This document shows positions 16,993 through 24,944 of a DNA stretch of 61,242 bases, piece after piece. Source of the DNA: Calditrichota bacterium (GTDB lineage Bacteria > Calditrichota > Calditrichia > Calditrichales > J004); the NCBI GenBank assembly GCA_024277115.1, contig JAJRVW010000134.1, positions 1 to 61,242 of the forward strand, given 5' to 3'. Below the pieces are notes generated by a model. It was not told the DNA's origin, made no database searches, and worked only from the letters and a program-made list of their open reading frames with translations. Numbering within the stretch: the first letter of the stretch is position 1; each line of letters starts with the position of its first letter. The position numbers and the translations under genes are program-made.

Positions 16993-18303
16993 TTAGCTTA
17001 AATCTATATATAGGACAAAAACGATTAAAGAAAGCAACATTGCCATGCCTACTTTTTGAATTGCCATCCGTGTTTTTATTGAAAGCGGACGCCCCATTAT
17101 CGCCTCAATTATTAAAAAAGATAAATGCCCTCCATCCAACGCTGGTATGGGTAAAATATTAAAAAAGGCTAGGACAGAACTTAGCATCGCAATAATATTT
17201 ACATAATAGGCCCAGCCACGTTCAGCTGCATCACTTAAAATTCTTGCTATGGCAACAGGCCCGCCAATTGTTTCTTGGGCAGATTTAACCCCCGTGATCA
17301 TCCATTTAAAACCCAGGATATTCATATAAATCATTTCGAAAGGTTGTACTAATCCACGTTTGAAAGCGGCAACAAAGGGAATCGGTTTTTTAATTAAGAA
17401 TGGCGTTACACCGATCCGTCCAAAAGAAGCATCCTGCCCCTTATCGTCAACCGCATTAATTTTTTGAGGGGTAATAGTCCCTTTTAATAATTCATTGTCG
17501 CGCATCCAGCTCATTTGAATATTTTTATCTGCATTGGCCCGAACTATTTCTGTCATATCATCCCAGCTCGAAATATTTTGCCCATCCAATTCAACAATCA
17601 GGTCACCTCTCTTTAGCCCGGCATCTTCAGCAGGATGTTCTGCCGAAATATCACCTATTTTGGCTGGAAAAAGAGGCGCTATATTTAGCAATTCGGCATT
17701 CGTTTCTTTTAACCATTCCCCTTTATAGTTTAAAGCCAATTTTTGATCATTGCGCAAAATCTCAAACTGGATATCATCTTCAATATTATTAAAAAAAGTT
17801 TCGATTATCTCGCGCCATCTATGTACATCTTTGTCATTTATTTTTAAGATTTTATCCCCAGTTTCAAAGCCGATCATCTGCGCAATACCTTTGTCCCCTT
17901 CCACCTTTACTGTCGTCACATTGCTGATCACTTCACCCTGAGAATAATTAACAAATGTGTACAAGACAATCGCCAAAAGCAGGTTCATAATAACACCGGC
18001 GGTAATAATTATTATCCGCTTCCAGACCGGCTTAGAGCTATACTCATAATCTGCACCTGTTGCTTCACCGTCCATGCTTTCATCGATAAAGCCAGACATT
18101 TTCACATATCCGCCTAAGGGAATTGCCGAGACAGAAAATTCAGTATCACCAATCTTTTTGCTAAACAATGTAGGAGGGAATCCTATGGAAAATTTCTCAA
18201 CCCGAACGCCCATCCAACGGGCTGCAAGAAAGTGACCAAGTTCATGGATTAGTACAAGTAAACTAAAGGCAAATACAACAGCGATGATTCCTAAAAATGA
18301 CAT
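16993..18303 (-). CDS. rseP: Site-2 protease RseP (RIP zinc metalloprotease)
   Basis: A 436-aa inner-membrane protease that cuts substrates within the membrane, classically the anti-sigma factor RseA and signal-peptide remnants. The zinc motif HELGH is at residues 20-24 in the first transmembrane helix. Two PDZ domains follow (about 120-200 and 210-290; GFETGDKILKIND and AGLKRGDLIVELDG). The second catalytic motif NILPIPALDGGH is near residue 390 in the penultimate helix. Length is normal. No rseA or sigma factor gene is nearby. dxr, often its neighbour, is also absent. Confidence 0.93.
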   Translation of the reverse strand: MSFLGIIAVVFAFSLLVLIHELGHFLAARWMGVRVEKFSIGFPPTLFSKKIGDTEFSVSAIPLGGYVKMSGFIDESMDGEATGADYEYSSKPVWKRIIIITAGVIMNLLLAIVLYTFVNYSQGEVISNVTTVKVEGDKGIAQMIGFETGDKILKINDKDVHRWREIIETFFNNIEDDIQFEILRNDQKLALNYKGEWLKETNAELLNIAPLFPAKIGDISAEHPAEDAGLKRGDLIVELDGQNISSWDDMTEIVRANADKNIQMSWMRDNELLKGTITPQKINAVDDKGQDASFGRIGVTPFLIKKPIPFVAAFKRGLVQPFEMIYMNILGFKWMITGVKSAQETIGGPVAIARILSDAAERGWAYYVNIIAMLSSVLAFFNILPIPALDGGHLSFLIIEAIMGRPLSIKTRMAIQKVGMAMLLSLIVFVLYIDLS

Positions 18304-18453
18304 AAATTTCTTTCAAATAATGTATGATTTTGCTGCAAAGACTTTACAGCATGCTTAAAAAGTGTTTATGTATACAGACTACTTTTGCGTCCTATCTTCT
18401 TTTATCAATTTTTTAAACTGTATACAAATGGCATAGGTAAAAGTTTCTCCTTC

Positions 18454-19281
18454 CTATAAACTAAAATGAAGCCCGGCGCTTAAACTTTTATAATCGCCAA
18501 ATGTTGTTTCGGCACTAACTCTAAAGAACATGACTGCGAAATTAGCTCCCAAATGATAGCGTACCTCTTCTAATCCGGGAATAGAAATACTTATATCCTC
18601 TGTACCCTGAGGGTTATCAATATTTGTTATATTATTTAAATAACCCACACCACCATAAATTTCAATAGGTATAAAATGGAGCTCCTTGGAAACAATTAAA
18701 TTCATCCCAAAAAGCGCACCTTCGATATAGTCATCAACTTTATATTTTTGATAAATGGCCAAAACTCCAATATTGAAAGGTATCGGCGAAATAGAAAACA
18801 GGTTCTCGAGTTCGTATTTTACCCCGGCCCCATACACCTTAATTTTACCCATTTTTTTACTCTTCCAATCCGAATAGCGAAGTAACAAATTTGTGTTATC
18901 TCCGATACCGAGACTTAATTGTAAAACAGGGATTTCAAAAACATCTATATTTAGGCCCTTTGTTTGTGAAGCAAGATTATCAGATGGGCCAAATACAGTT
19001 GCCGAACGTGCCGAATCCCCATCAAAATATTTTTTCCCTTTTTTAATGGGAACAGTTAAATAATTTATCCCTAAATCAAAATGTGGAAATTTATGTGTTT
19101 CGGCATTAAAAGAATATGCGCTGCCCAGAGAGGCACCAAAAGCTTTAGAGAGTGGTGTAAGGTATTCCGTAAAATCCTTATCAGAAAAAAGTTGAGTTAC
19201 CTTGTCCTTCAAATCTTGTGCGGACAAATTAACTGAGAATACACATATCACACATAATATTTTGATAATTTTTACTTTCAA
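18454..19281 (-). CDS. DUF6588-type outer-membrane beta-barrel protein
   Basis: A 275-aa protein with a signal peptide (cleavage near NLSAQ) and alternating beta-strand pattern (FDLGINYLTVP, YGAGVKYELE, IEIYGGVGYL). It ends in a terminal aromatic-type strand (SAGLHFSL). This fits an outer-membrane barrel of the DUF6588 group found in Bacteroidetes relatives; the function is unknown. The frame starts with TTG at 19281, with GGTG just upstream and a typical Lys-rich signal n-region. It lies downstream of the strong terminator of the next barrel gene, so it likely uses its own promoter in 19282-19320, where TATATATAA is visible. Confidence 0.7.
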   Translation of the reverse strand: MKVKIIKILCVICVFSVNLSAQDLKDKVTQLFSDKDFTEYLTPLSKAFGASLGSAYSFNAETHKFPHFDLGINYLTVPIKKGKKYFDGDSARSATVFGPSDNLASQTKGLNIDVFEIPVLQLSLGIGDNTNLLLRYSDWKSKKMGKIKVYGAGVKYELENLFSISPIPFNIGVLAIYQKYKVDDYIEGALFGMNLIVSKELHFIPIEIYGGVGYLNNITNIDNPQGTEDISISIPGLEEVRYHLGANFAVMFFRVSAETTFGDYKSLSAGLHFSL

Positions 19282-19320
19282 AACACCATTCTCTGTTCTG
19301 TAATTAAAATTTATATATAG

Positions 19321-19346
19321 AAAAAAAGCCCCATTAGGGGCTTTTT
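19321..19346 (-). terminator. Strong Rho-independent terminator
   Basis: AAAAAGCCCC, loop TAAT, GGGGCTTTTT, then more T residues on the minus strand. It lies 19 bp past the stop of the barrel gene at 19365 and is one of the clearest terminators in the window. Confidence 0.92.
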
Positions 19347-19364
19347 AAGTTTTTCAGATTCTTA

Positions 19365-20180
19365 TTAGATAGAGATGCCGTATCCCAAACCGGCAAATAA
19401 ATTACTTCCACGTCCACCAACTTCAACCTTTAGCCCAAAAGCAGCAAGGCCAACGGCATAACGGAACCCGGTTGCATCTAAAGTACCACTTGTTCCATCA
19501 GCAACTACCTGACCGGCAACAAGTACAGCTTGGTTCCAGCTCATATCGGTCGAGCCAAGTTCCACAGCAATTTTACCATAAACACGTGCTACGAGAAAGT
19601 CATAACTCATCATGGTACCAATATTGATTGTAGAGAAATCCAGGTTAATTCCGGTTTTAACATCACCGCTCACACCTTCAACAACCACAGTATTCGTTTC
19701 AGTAATACCAAAAGTCATGGTGTTATAATCTACAAAAAGTGCTGTTGCGGGAAATGCAGGAATAGGAATAATATCTGTCAGTTCATATTTTGCGCCAAAA
19801 CCTAGTGATTTTAAATTTGCACCGCTTAATTCCAGTTCGGGCAAATAACGGAAATAGAGCTCAAAACCAGCAGTACCAAATCCAAGCTGAATGCCTGCGC
19901 CTGCCGGCATATAGAAATCATTATTAATGCCAATTGTTTCATTCTTCTTAACACTTGCCGCACCAAAAAAAACTCCGGCGCTAAAACGGAAAACTGATGG
20001 GCCGGATGCATCTGTCCAATCCAAGACGCCCATACCGGCATGGACACCATTATTAAAATCCTCAAATTCAGTTTCTAAATCTTTTACCGATCCAAATTGT
20101 GTTAAATCCAAATCGCCCTGAGCCAACGTAATACCCGAAAAAACCAGTACAAGGCTGAGTATTTGTAAAGTCTTAAGCAT
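19365..20180 (-). CDS. Predicted outer-membrane beta-barrel protein
   Basis: A 271-aa protein with a signal peptide (cleavage near ITLAQ) followed by Gly-rich alternating strands (AGAGIQLGFGTAGFELYFRYL, with LGFGAKYELTDIIPIP shared in pattern with the neighbour at 18454). It ends in LFAGLGYGISI. It is probably a diverged paralogue of that DUF6588-type barrel. ATG 20180 has GGAGG six nt upstream. With a credible promoter before it and a strong terminator after it, it looks like a monocistronic, well-expressed envelope protein. No function can be assigned. Confidence 0.7.
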   Translation of the reverse strand: MLKTLQILSLVLVFSGITLAQGDLDLTQFGSVKDLETEFEDFNNGVHAGMGVLDWTDASGPSVFRFSAGVFFGAASVKKNETIGINNDFYMPAGAGIQLGFGTAGFELYFRYLPELELSGANLKSLGFGAKYELTDIIPIPAFPATALFVDYNTMTFGITETNTVVVEGVSGDVKTGINLDFSTINIGTMMSYDFLVARVYGKIAVELGSTDMSWNQAVLVAGQVVADGTSGTLDATGFRYAVGLAAFGLKVEVGGRGSNLFAGLGYGISI

Positions 20181-20216
20181 GCATATCCTCCATGTGTTTT
20201 TAATTAGTAAGTGCTA

Positions 20217-20246
20217 AATATAAGCCATTGCTGAATATAATTGCAA
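20217..20246 (-). promoter_or_regulatory. Candidate sigma70-type promoter of the barrel gene
   Basis: On the minus strand TTGCAA (20246-20241) and TATATT (20222-20217) lie 18 nt apart. The predicted start is about 30 nt before ATG 20180, leaving room for its GGAGG site. Confidence 0.5.
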
Positions 20247-20288
20247 ATAGCTGAGATAAAAGAATCTTTTAATTAAGCTTACTCTATT

Positions 20289-21083
20289 TTAGACAATTTC
20301 TATATTTTTTTTATGGCTTTTAATTGATGCCTTTTCTGCTTTGCTTGGATATTGATAATAAACAGCACTGGTATATTCCAAGCTAAATTGATCCGTTAAA
20401 GCCGCGGCAATCTGTCTCTTTGATATTTTATTTGATCCGATTTGGTTTAGGTGGACTGAGTTCAAATTAAGAAGTTTTTTTTGTTTATCTCCATCAATGG
20501 GATCGCTATTCAAATATCTGATTATCTGTTCATGCTCTTTGCCAAGGATAATCGATCCATGCTGTAAAATTGAATGTTTAAATATCTTTTGCGCGCTGCC
20601 CACAACTTTTTTTCCCTCGAACTGGATTTCATCTTTTGCGGACCGGTTAAAGCATGCAAAGGTGCTATTATCCACATTTAAATATTGGCCGTTATGAGCG
20701 ACGGTATTTAAAGAAACTGGAACGCCCAGTCCATTTAGTGTTTTTGTTAATAATGCATGGAACATACTATACATTTCATGATGACTTATATTTCCCTTGG
20801 GGATAATAAAACTATATGTTAATTCGTTTGCATGAAAAATGGCGCTCCCACCGGTTGGCCTTCGAACCAGGCCGATACAATCCTGCTTAACACGGTCTAG
20901 ATTTATTTGGGATTTATTTTGATGATGGCCCAATGAAAGACAAAACGGTTCCCAGCCATAAAACCGTAATATAGGAATTTTATCTTGAGCCACTTTTTGG
21001 GCATAGGCCAAGTCAAGGGCCATATTTTCGATACCGGAAAAATATTCAAAAGGAATAATACGAAGGTTTGAAAATGGAAACAT
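20289..21083 (-). CDS. Lipoate-protein ligase A / octanoyltransferase family protein
   Basis: A 264-aa BPL/LplA-fold protein with LSLGHHQ, VRRPTGGSAIFH (the RRxxGGxxxxH substrate-binding motif), and FNRSAKDEI...GKKVVGSAQ, in which the Lys of KKVVGSAQ is the conserved ligase lysine. The Cys in FACFNR sits where LipM-type octanoyltransferases carry their nucleophile. I therefore cannot separate LipM (transfers octanoyl from ACP) from LplA (ATP-dependent lipoate scavenging). It is the last gene of the lipid A block, 9 bp after lpxA. Confidence 0.85.
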   Translation of the reverse strand: MFPFSNLRIIPFEYFSGIENMALDLAYAQKVAQDKIPILRFYGWEPFCLSLGHHQNKSQINLDRVKQDCIGLVRRPTGGSAIFHANELTYSFIIPKGNISHHEMYSMFHALLTKTLNGLGVPVSLNTVAHNGQYLNVDNSTFACFNRSAKDEIQFEGKKVVGSAQKIFKHSILQHGSIILGKEHEQIIRYLNSDPIDGDKQKKLLNLNSVHLNQIGSNKISKRQIAAALTDQFSLEYTSAVYYQYPSKAEKASIKSHKKNIEIV

Positions 21084-21092
21084 AATAGTGGA

Positions 21093-21866
21093 TTAGCGGA
21101 TTATACCACGGTCACAGCTTTCGAGAAAACCGATTAGGTGTTTCACTTCGGCAGACTCGGGAAATTGTTCAGTAATTTTATCAATGGCTTCTATAGTCGT
21201 ATTATTTTGCCTATATAATATTTTGTAAGCGTCTCTTAATGCTGTGAGCGTTTCTGGACTAAAACCACGCCTTTGCATGCCAATTTTGTTCAGACCGGCA
21301 AATCGAAGGGGTTCACCCATCGCAAGGATATATGGCGGTACATCTTTAGGGATTCTTAATCCGCCGCCTATAAAACTTTGTGTGCCAATTTTAACAAATT
21401 GATGAACAGGTGTTAACCCGCCAATACCAACAAAGTCTTCAATTATTACATGCCCGGCAAGATTTACAGAATTGGCAAGGACTACATTATTGCCTATTTG
21501 GCAATCGTGTGCAACATGCGCATAAGCCATAATCAGGCAATTTTTCCCAATACGTGTGTAATAACTGTGCGTAGTTGCCCGGTTTAATGTGGCAAACTCC
21601 CGCACTGTTGTGTTTTCGCCAATCTCTAAAAAAGTTTTTTCATCTTCAAATTTCAGATCTTGTGGATCGGTGCCTAAAACGGCTCCTTTGTGTATTTTAC
21701 AGCCTGCACCTAAATTTGTCCCGGAAGAAACCAAAACATGTGAGGCAATTTCACAGCCATTGCCAATTTTAACGTCATTTTCAATTATCGAAAATGGACC
21801 GATTTTAACATTATCGCCGATTTCTGCTTTATTGCCAATAACCGATGTTGGATGGATCGTTGTCAT
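21093..21866 (-). CDS. lpxA: UDP-N-acetylglucosamine acyltransferase
   Basis: First enzyme of lipid A synthesis: it transfers a 3-hydroxyacyl chain from ACP to UDP-GlcNAc. The 257-aa protein is a left-handed beta-helix of hexapeptide repeats (IHPTSVIGNKAEIGDNVKIGP), with the catalytic-His segment AYAHVAHDCQIGNN and the C-terminal helical region. I chose ATG 21866, which has AGGAG just upstream overlapping the lpxC/fabZ stop; an in-frame alternative lies at 21884. Confidence 0.94.
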   Translation of the reverse strand: MTTIHPTSVIGNKAEIGDNVKIGPFSIIENDVKIGNGCEIASHVLVSSGTNLGAGCKIHKGAVLGTDPQDLKFEDEKTFLEIGENTTVREFATLNRATTHSYYTRIGKNCLIMAYAHVAHDCQIGNNVVLANSVNLAGHVIIEDFVGIGGLTPVHQFVKIGTQSFIGGGLRIPKDVPPYILAMGEPLRFAGLNKIGMQRRGFSPETLTALRDAYKILYRQNNTTIEAIDKITEQFPESAEVKHLIGFLESCDRGIIR

Positions 21867-21873
21867 TATACTC

Positions 21874-23283
21874 CTACTTGTCAACCACTGCGGCCATCAT
21901 TTCTGCTTCACAGACAAGTTGTCCTTTTACAAACGCCTTGCCCGCCATTTTAAACATACTGCGCCGCCCTTTCAACATCTCTAACTCCATGACCAATTGA
22001 TCGCCGGGTTGAACTGTTTTTCTAAATTTAACATTATTAATCCCGGTAAAGAAGACAAGTTTATTGCCCACTTCCGCTTCCTCGTTTAATAGAAGTATGC
22101 CGCCAACCTGGGCCATTGCCTCTACGATTAAAACTCCGGGCATTACTGGCCGCTCCGGGAAATGTCCTTCAAAAAATTGCTCATTTGCCGTTACATTTTT
22201 TATACCGACCGCCCTCTTTTCCGGCTCTAATTCGATAATAGAATCGATCAATAAAAAAGGATAGCGATGGGGCAATATTTTTTTTATGGCATTTATATCA
22301 AAAACAACCCCTTTTTTATCAACATCCTGATATTTCCGGGTTAACTGTTGTTTTTTATAAAGTCCACGTAAAATTTTGGCAAATTCGATATTACTTTGGT
22401 GCCCAGGCCTGGCAGCTAAAAGTTGTGCTTTAATATTAACACCGGCAAGGGCCAAATCACCCATCAAATCTAATAGTTTATGTCGGGCCGGTTCATTTTT
22501 ATAACGTAATTGTTTATTATTTAATGTACCATTTTCGCCGAGCTCAACATTTTCGGAAATATCAAACATATTTCGTAAACGGGTAATATCTTTTTCAGAA
22601 AGATCGCGATCAACTATCACGATTGCAGAATCCAAATCACCACCTTTTATTAACCCTTGCTCCGCAAGCCCTTCAACTTCATGCAAAAAACAAAATGTAC
22701 GGGCTGGGGCAAAATCGGTGATAAATTCATTTTCCAGATTGAACAAGCCGGTATGCTGGCTGCCAAGTGCCTGGTTGTTGTAATCGATCATCACAGTAAG
22801 ACGGTAATCATCGGTTGGCAGTGCAACTATCTGCACACCTTTTTCTTCCACCGTAAAGTTGATTGTTTCATCAATAACCAGAAATTCACGCTGTGCTTCC
22901 TGCTCATCTAATCCTGCTTGCAATAAAATATCCACAAACGGCTTGGCAGAACCGTCACCAATTGGTGGCTCGTTGGCATTTAGCTCGATACGTACATTAT
23001 CAATTTCTAAACCTACAAGGGCAGCCAAAACATGCTCAATTGTATGGACTTCAACGCCATCAACCTGTATTGTTGTACCACGCAAACTGTCGATTGCCGT
23101 ATCCTGCACAACATTATCGACAATGGCCTCAATTTCCGGCGAGTTGTCAATATCAACACGGACAAATTTACGCCCATAGTTTTCCGGTGCGGGCTTAAAA
23201 GTGATTTTTGTTTTATTTCCAGTATGAAGCCCGCGTCCTTCGAATGAGACTTCATTTTTTATCGTGGCCTGTTGGGTCCTCAT
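21874..23283 (-). CDS. lpxC-fabZ: Fused LpxC deacetylase / FabZ dehydratase
   Basis: A 469-aa fusion typical of Bacteroidetes, Chlorobi and relatives. Residues 1 to about 310 are LpxC, the zinc-dependent UDP-3-O-acyl-GlcNAc deacetylase that commits to lipid A ([10 protein letters not shown] and HKLLDLMGD zinc-ligand motifs). Residues about 320-469 are FabZ, the hot-dog 3-hydroxyacyl-ACP dehydratase ([25 protein letters not shown]). ATG 23283 overlaps, as TAATG, the TAA that would end lpxD if its premature TAG were ignored. That is good evidence for ancestral translational coupling. Confidence 0.95.
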   Translation of the reverse strand: MRTQQATIKNEVSFEGRGLHTGNKTKITFKPAPENYGRKFVRVDIDNSPEIEAIVDNVVQDTAIDSLRGTTIQVDGVEVHTIEHVLAALVGLEIDNVRIELNANEPPIGDGSAKPFVDILLQAGLDEQEAQREFLVIDETINFTVEEKGVQIVALPTDDYRLTVMIDYNNQALGSQHTGLFNLENEFITDFAPARTFCFLHEVEGLAEQGLIKGGDLDSAIVIVDRDLSEKDITRLRNMFDISENVELGENGTLNNKQLRYKNEPARHKLLDLMGDLALAGVNIKAQLLAARPGHQSNIEFAKILRGLYKKQQLTRKYQDVDKKGVVFDINAIKKILPHRYPFLLIDSIIELEPEKRAVGIKNVTANEQFFEGHFPERPVMPGVLIVEAMAQVGGILLLNEEAEVGNKLVFFTGINNVKFRKTVQPGDQLVMELEMLKGRRSMFKMAGKAFVKGQLVCEAEMMAAVVDK

Positions 23284-23369
23284 TATTGATGATTTCCTTT
23301 TTCCAGTTCAATAATTCTATTTTTTAATTCTGTAATTTCTACTTCAACCTGGTGCATTCTTTTAATATT

Positions 23370-24332
23370 CTAAGGCAGGTGTTTGACACTTGCCTCAATC
23401 CGCTTCTTCTGCATTATCGGGATAGCAGACATCCCCATAAGTATGGCTTTATTTCCTGTATCTTTTGTAACACCTGCCTTTGCGGCAATTACAGAATCAT
23501 CACCTATTTTTAAATGGCCGCCTACGCCCACCTGGCCGCCCATAGTAACATTTTTTCCAATAATGCCGCTTCCTGCCACACCACTTTGGGCCGCGATAAC
23601 TGTGTCTTCACCGATCATGCAATTATGTGCAACCTGTACAAGGTTATCTAACTTAACACCTCTTTTTATGATTGTAGAACCCACCGTACCCCTGTCGATA
23701 GTTGAATTTGATCCAATTTCTACATCATCTTCGATTATCACATTACCAATTTGTGGGATTTTTATATAGCTTTTTTTGTGTGGCGCAAAACCAAAACCAT
23801 CACTACCTACCACTACACCGTTATGCAGGATGACTTTATTACCAACTTTACAGTTTTCACGGATAGAAACATTTGGATAAAGTATGACATTGTCACCAAT
23901 TTCAACATCATTTAGAATTACAACACCCGGGTAGATGAGACAACCTTTGCCAATGGTGCAATTGGAGCCGATATACACATTTGGGGCAATATTGCAATTT
24001 ACACCTATCTTTGCCGTTGGAGAGATTTCAGCTTTTTTAGATATTCCTACAAAATCTAAATTGCGTGCTGGCTCGAATATTTTCAACAATAAAAGAAACC
24101 CCATATAAGCATTTTCAACTTTTATATGAGGTATCGAGACTTCACCCGCGCTGTTATCAACAACAATTGCACTGGCCTGTGTGGTTTTAACAAAGTGTTT
24201 ATATTTAGGATTGGCTAAAAAAGTTATGTCGCCTGTTCCAGCTGAGTCAATCTTTGCGGGACCCGTTATTTCAATATTATTGTCCCCAAAAAGCTCACCG
24301 TTTAGACGCTTTGCTATTTCAACAAGTTTCAT
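23370..24332 (-). CDS. lpxD: UDP-3-O-acylglucosamine N-acyltransferase (C-terminus cut by in-frame TAG)
   Basis: Third acyltransfer step of lipid A synthesis. A 320-aa protein: an N-terminal uridine-binding domain (about 1-100), then a hexapeptide beta-helix (VGSDGFGFAP, LVQVAHNCMIGED with the catalytic His) up to MGMSAIP. The frame stops at TAG (23370-23372) after KHLP. The same frame then continues for 28 codons (N-I-K-R-M-H-Q-V-E... to H-Q) before a TAA at 23283-23285 that overlaps the lpxC ATG. The extra segment is the usual C-terminal trimerisation coiled coil. Thus the true gene is probably 23283-24332 with a nonsense change or sequence error. Catalytic parts are intact. Confidence 0.9.
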   Translation of the reverse strand: MKLVEIAKRLNGELFGDNNIEITGPAKIDSAGTGDITFLANPKYKHFVKTTQASAIVVDNSAGEVSIPHIKVENAYMGFLLLLKIFEPARNLDFVGISKKAEISPTAKIGVNCNIAPNVYIGSNCTIGKGCLIYPGVVILNDVEIGDNVILYPNVSIRENCKVGNKVILHNGVVVGSDGFGFAPHKKSYIKIPQIGNVIIEDDVEIGSNSTIDRGTVGSTIIKRGVKLDNLVQVAHNCMIGEDTVIAAQSGVAGSGIIGKNVTMGGQVGVGGHLKIGDDSVIAAKAGVTKDTGNKAILMGMSAIPIMQKKRIEASVKHLP

Positions 24333-24340
24333 ATGCAGCT

Positions 24341-24868
24341 TTATTTTTTGCCGCTGTTTTTATTTAACTCATCAATCACCTGCTGTGTAATATCATAAGC
24401 CGGCTTTGAGAAGACAATTGCCCCTGCAGCACCGTCAAAGATAAAATCGTACTCTTCGGCTTCACCAATTTTTTTAATCACTTCATTTACTTTATCTAAA
24501 ATTGGCTGGCCAAACTCGGCTTGTTTGCGGTAATACTCACCTTGAGGGCCTAATTTTTCATATTTATATTTTTCGATTTCCATCCCTTTTGCCTGCTTCA
24601 TTTTTTCTTTTTCCTGCTTTTTTTCCGGGCTTAATAACAAACTTTGGGATTCGATCTCTTGTAATTGTTTTTGATAATCCTGAACGAGTTGGTCATACTC
24701 TGCCTGGTATTTACTTTGAATTTCTGCCAGTTTATTTTGTACGTCTTTGTATTCCTGGTACTCAGATAAAACTTTTTGGGAATGAACGTACGCAAATTTC
24801 TGGCCAAATGCCGGTAGTGCAATAAACAACAATAAAATAGATAAAAATATAATTCTAAGTGATTTCAC
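24341..24868 (-). CDS. skp: OmpH/Skp family periplasmic chaperone
   Basis: A 175-aa protein with a signal peptide (cleavage near PAFGQ) followed by the short beta segment KFAYVHSQKVL. A long charged coiled-coil tentacle region follows (about 40-115), then C-terminal beta and helix elements (YDFIFDGAAGAIVFSKPAYDIT). Skp trimers hold unfolded outer-membrane proteins in the periplasm for the Bam complex. The start is GTG 24868, supported by AAGGAGG with 5-nt spacing. The location between bamA and lpxD is the classic arrangement. Confidence 0.9.
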   Translation of the reverse strand: MKSLRIIFLSILLLFIALPAFGQKFAYVHSQKVLSEYQEYKDVQNKLAEIQSKYQAEYDQLVQDYQKQLQEIESQSLLLSPEKKQEKEKMKQAKGMEIEKYKYEKLGPQGEYYRKQAEFGQPILDKVNEVIKKIGEAEEYDFIFDGAAGAIVFSKPAYDITQQVIDELNKNSGKK

Positions 24869-24944
24869 GAATGCCTCCTTGAATGACTACAATTATGTAT
24901 AAAGTGTATTTAATATTTTTCAAACGCTTAATTTAGTTAAATTT

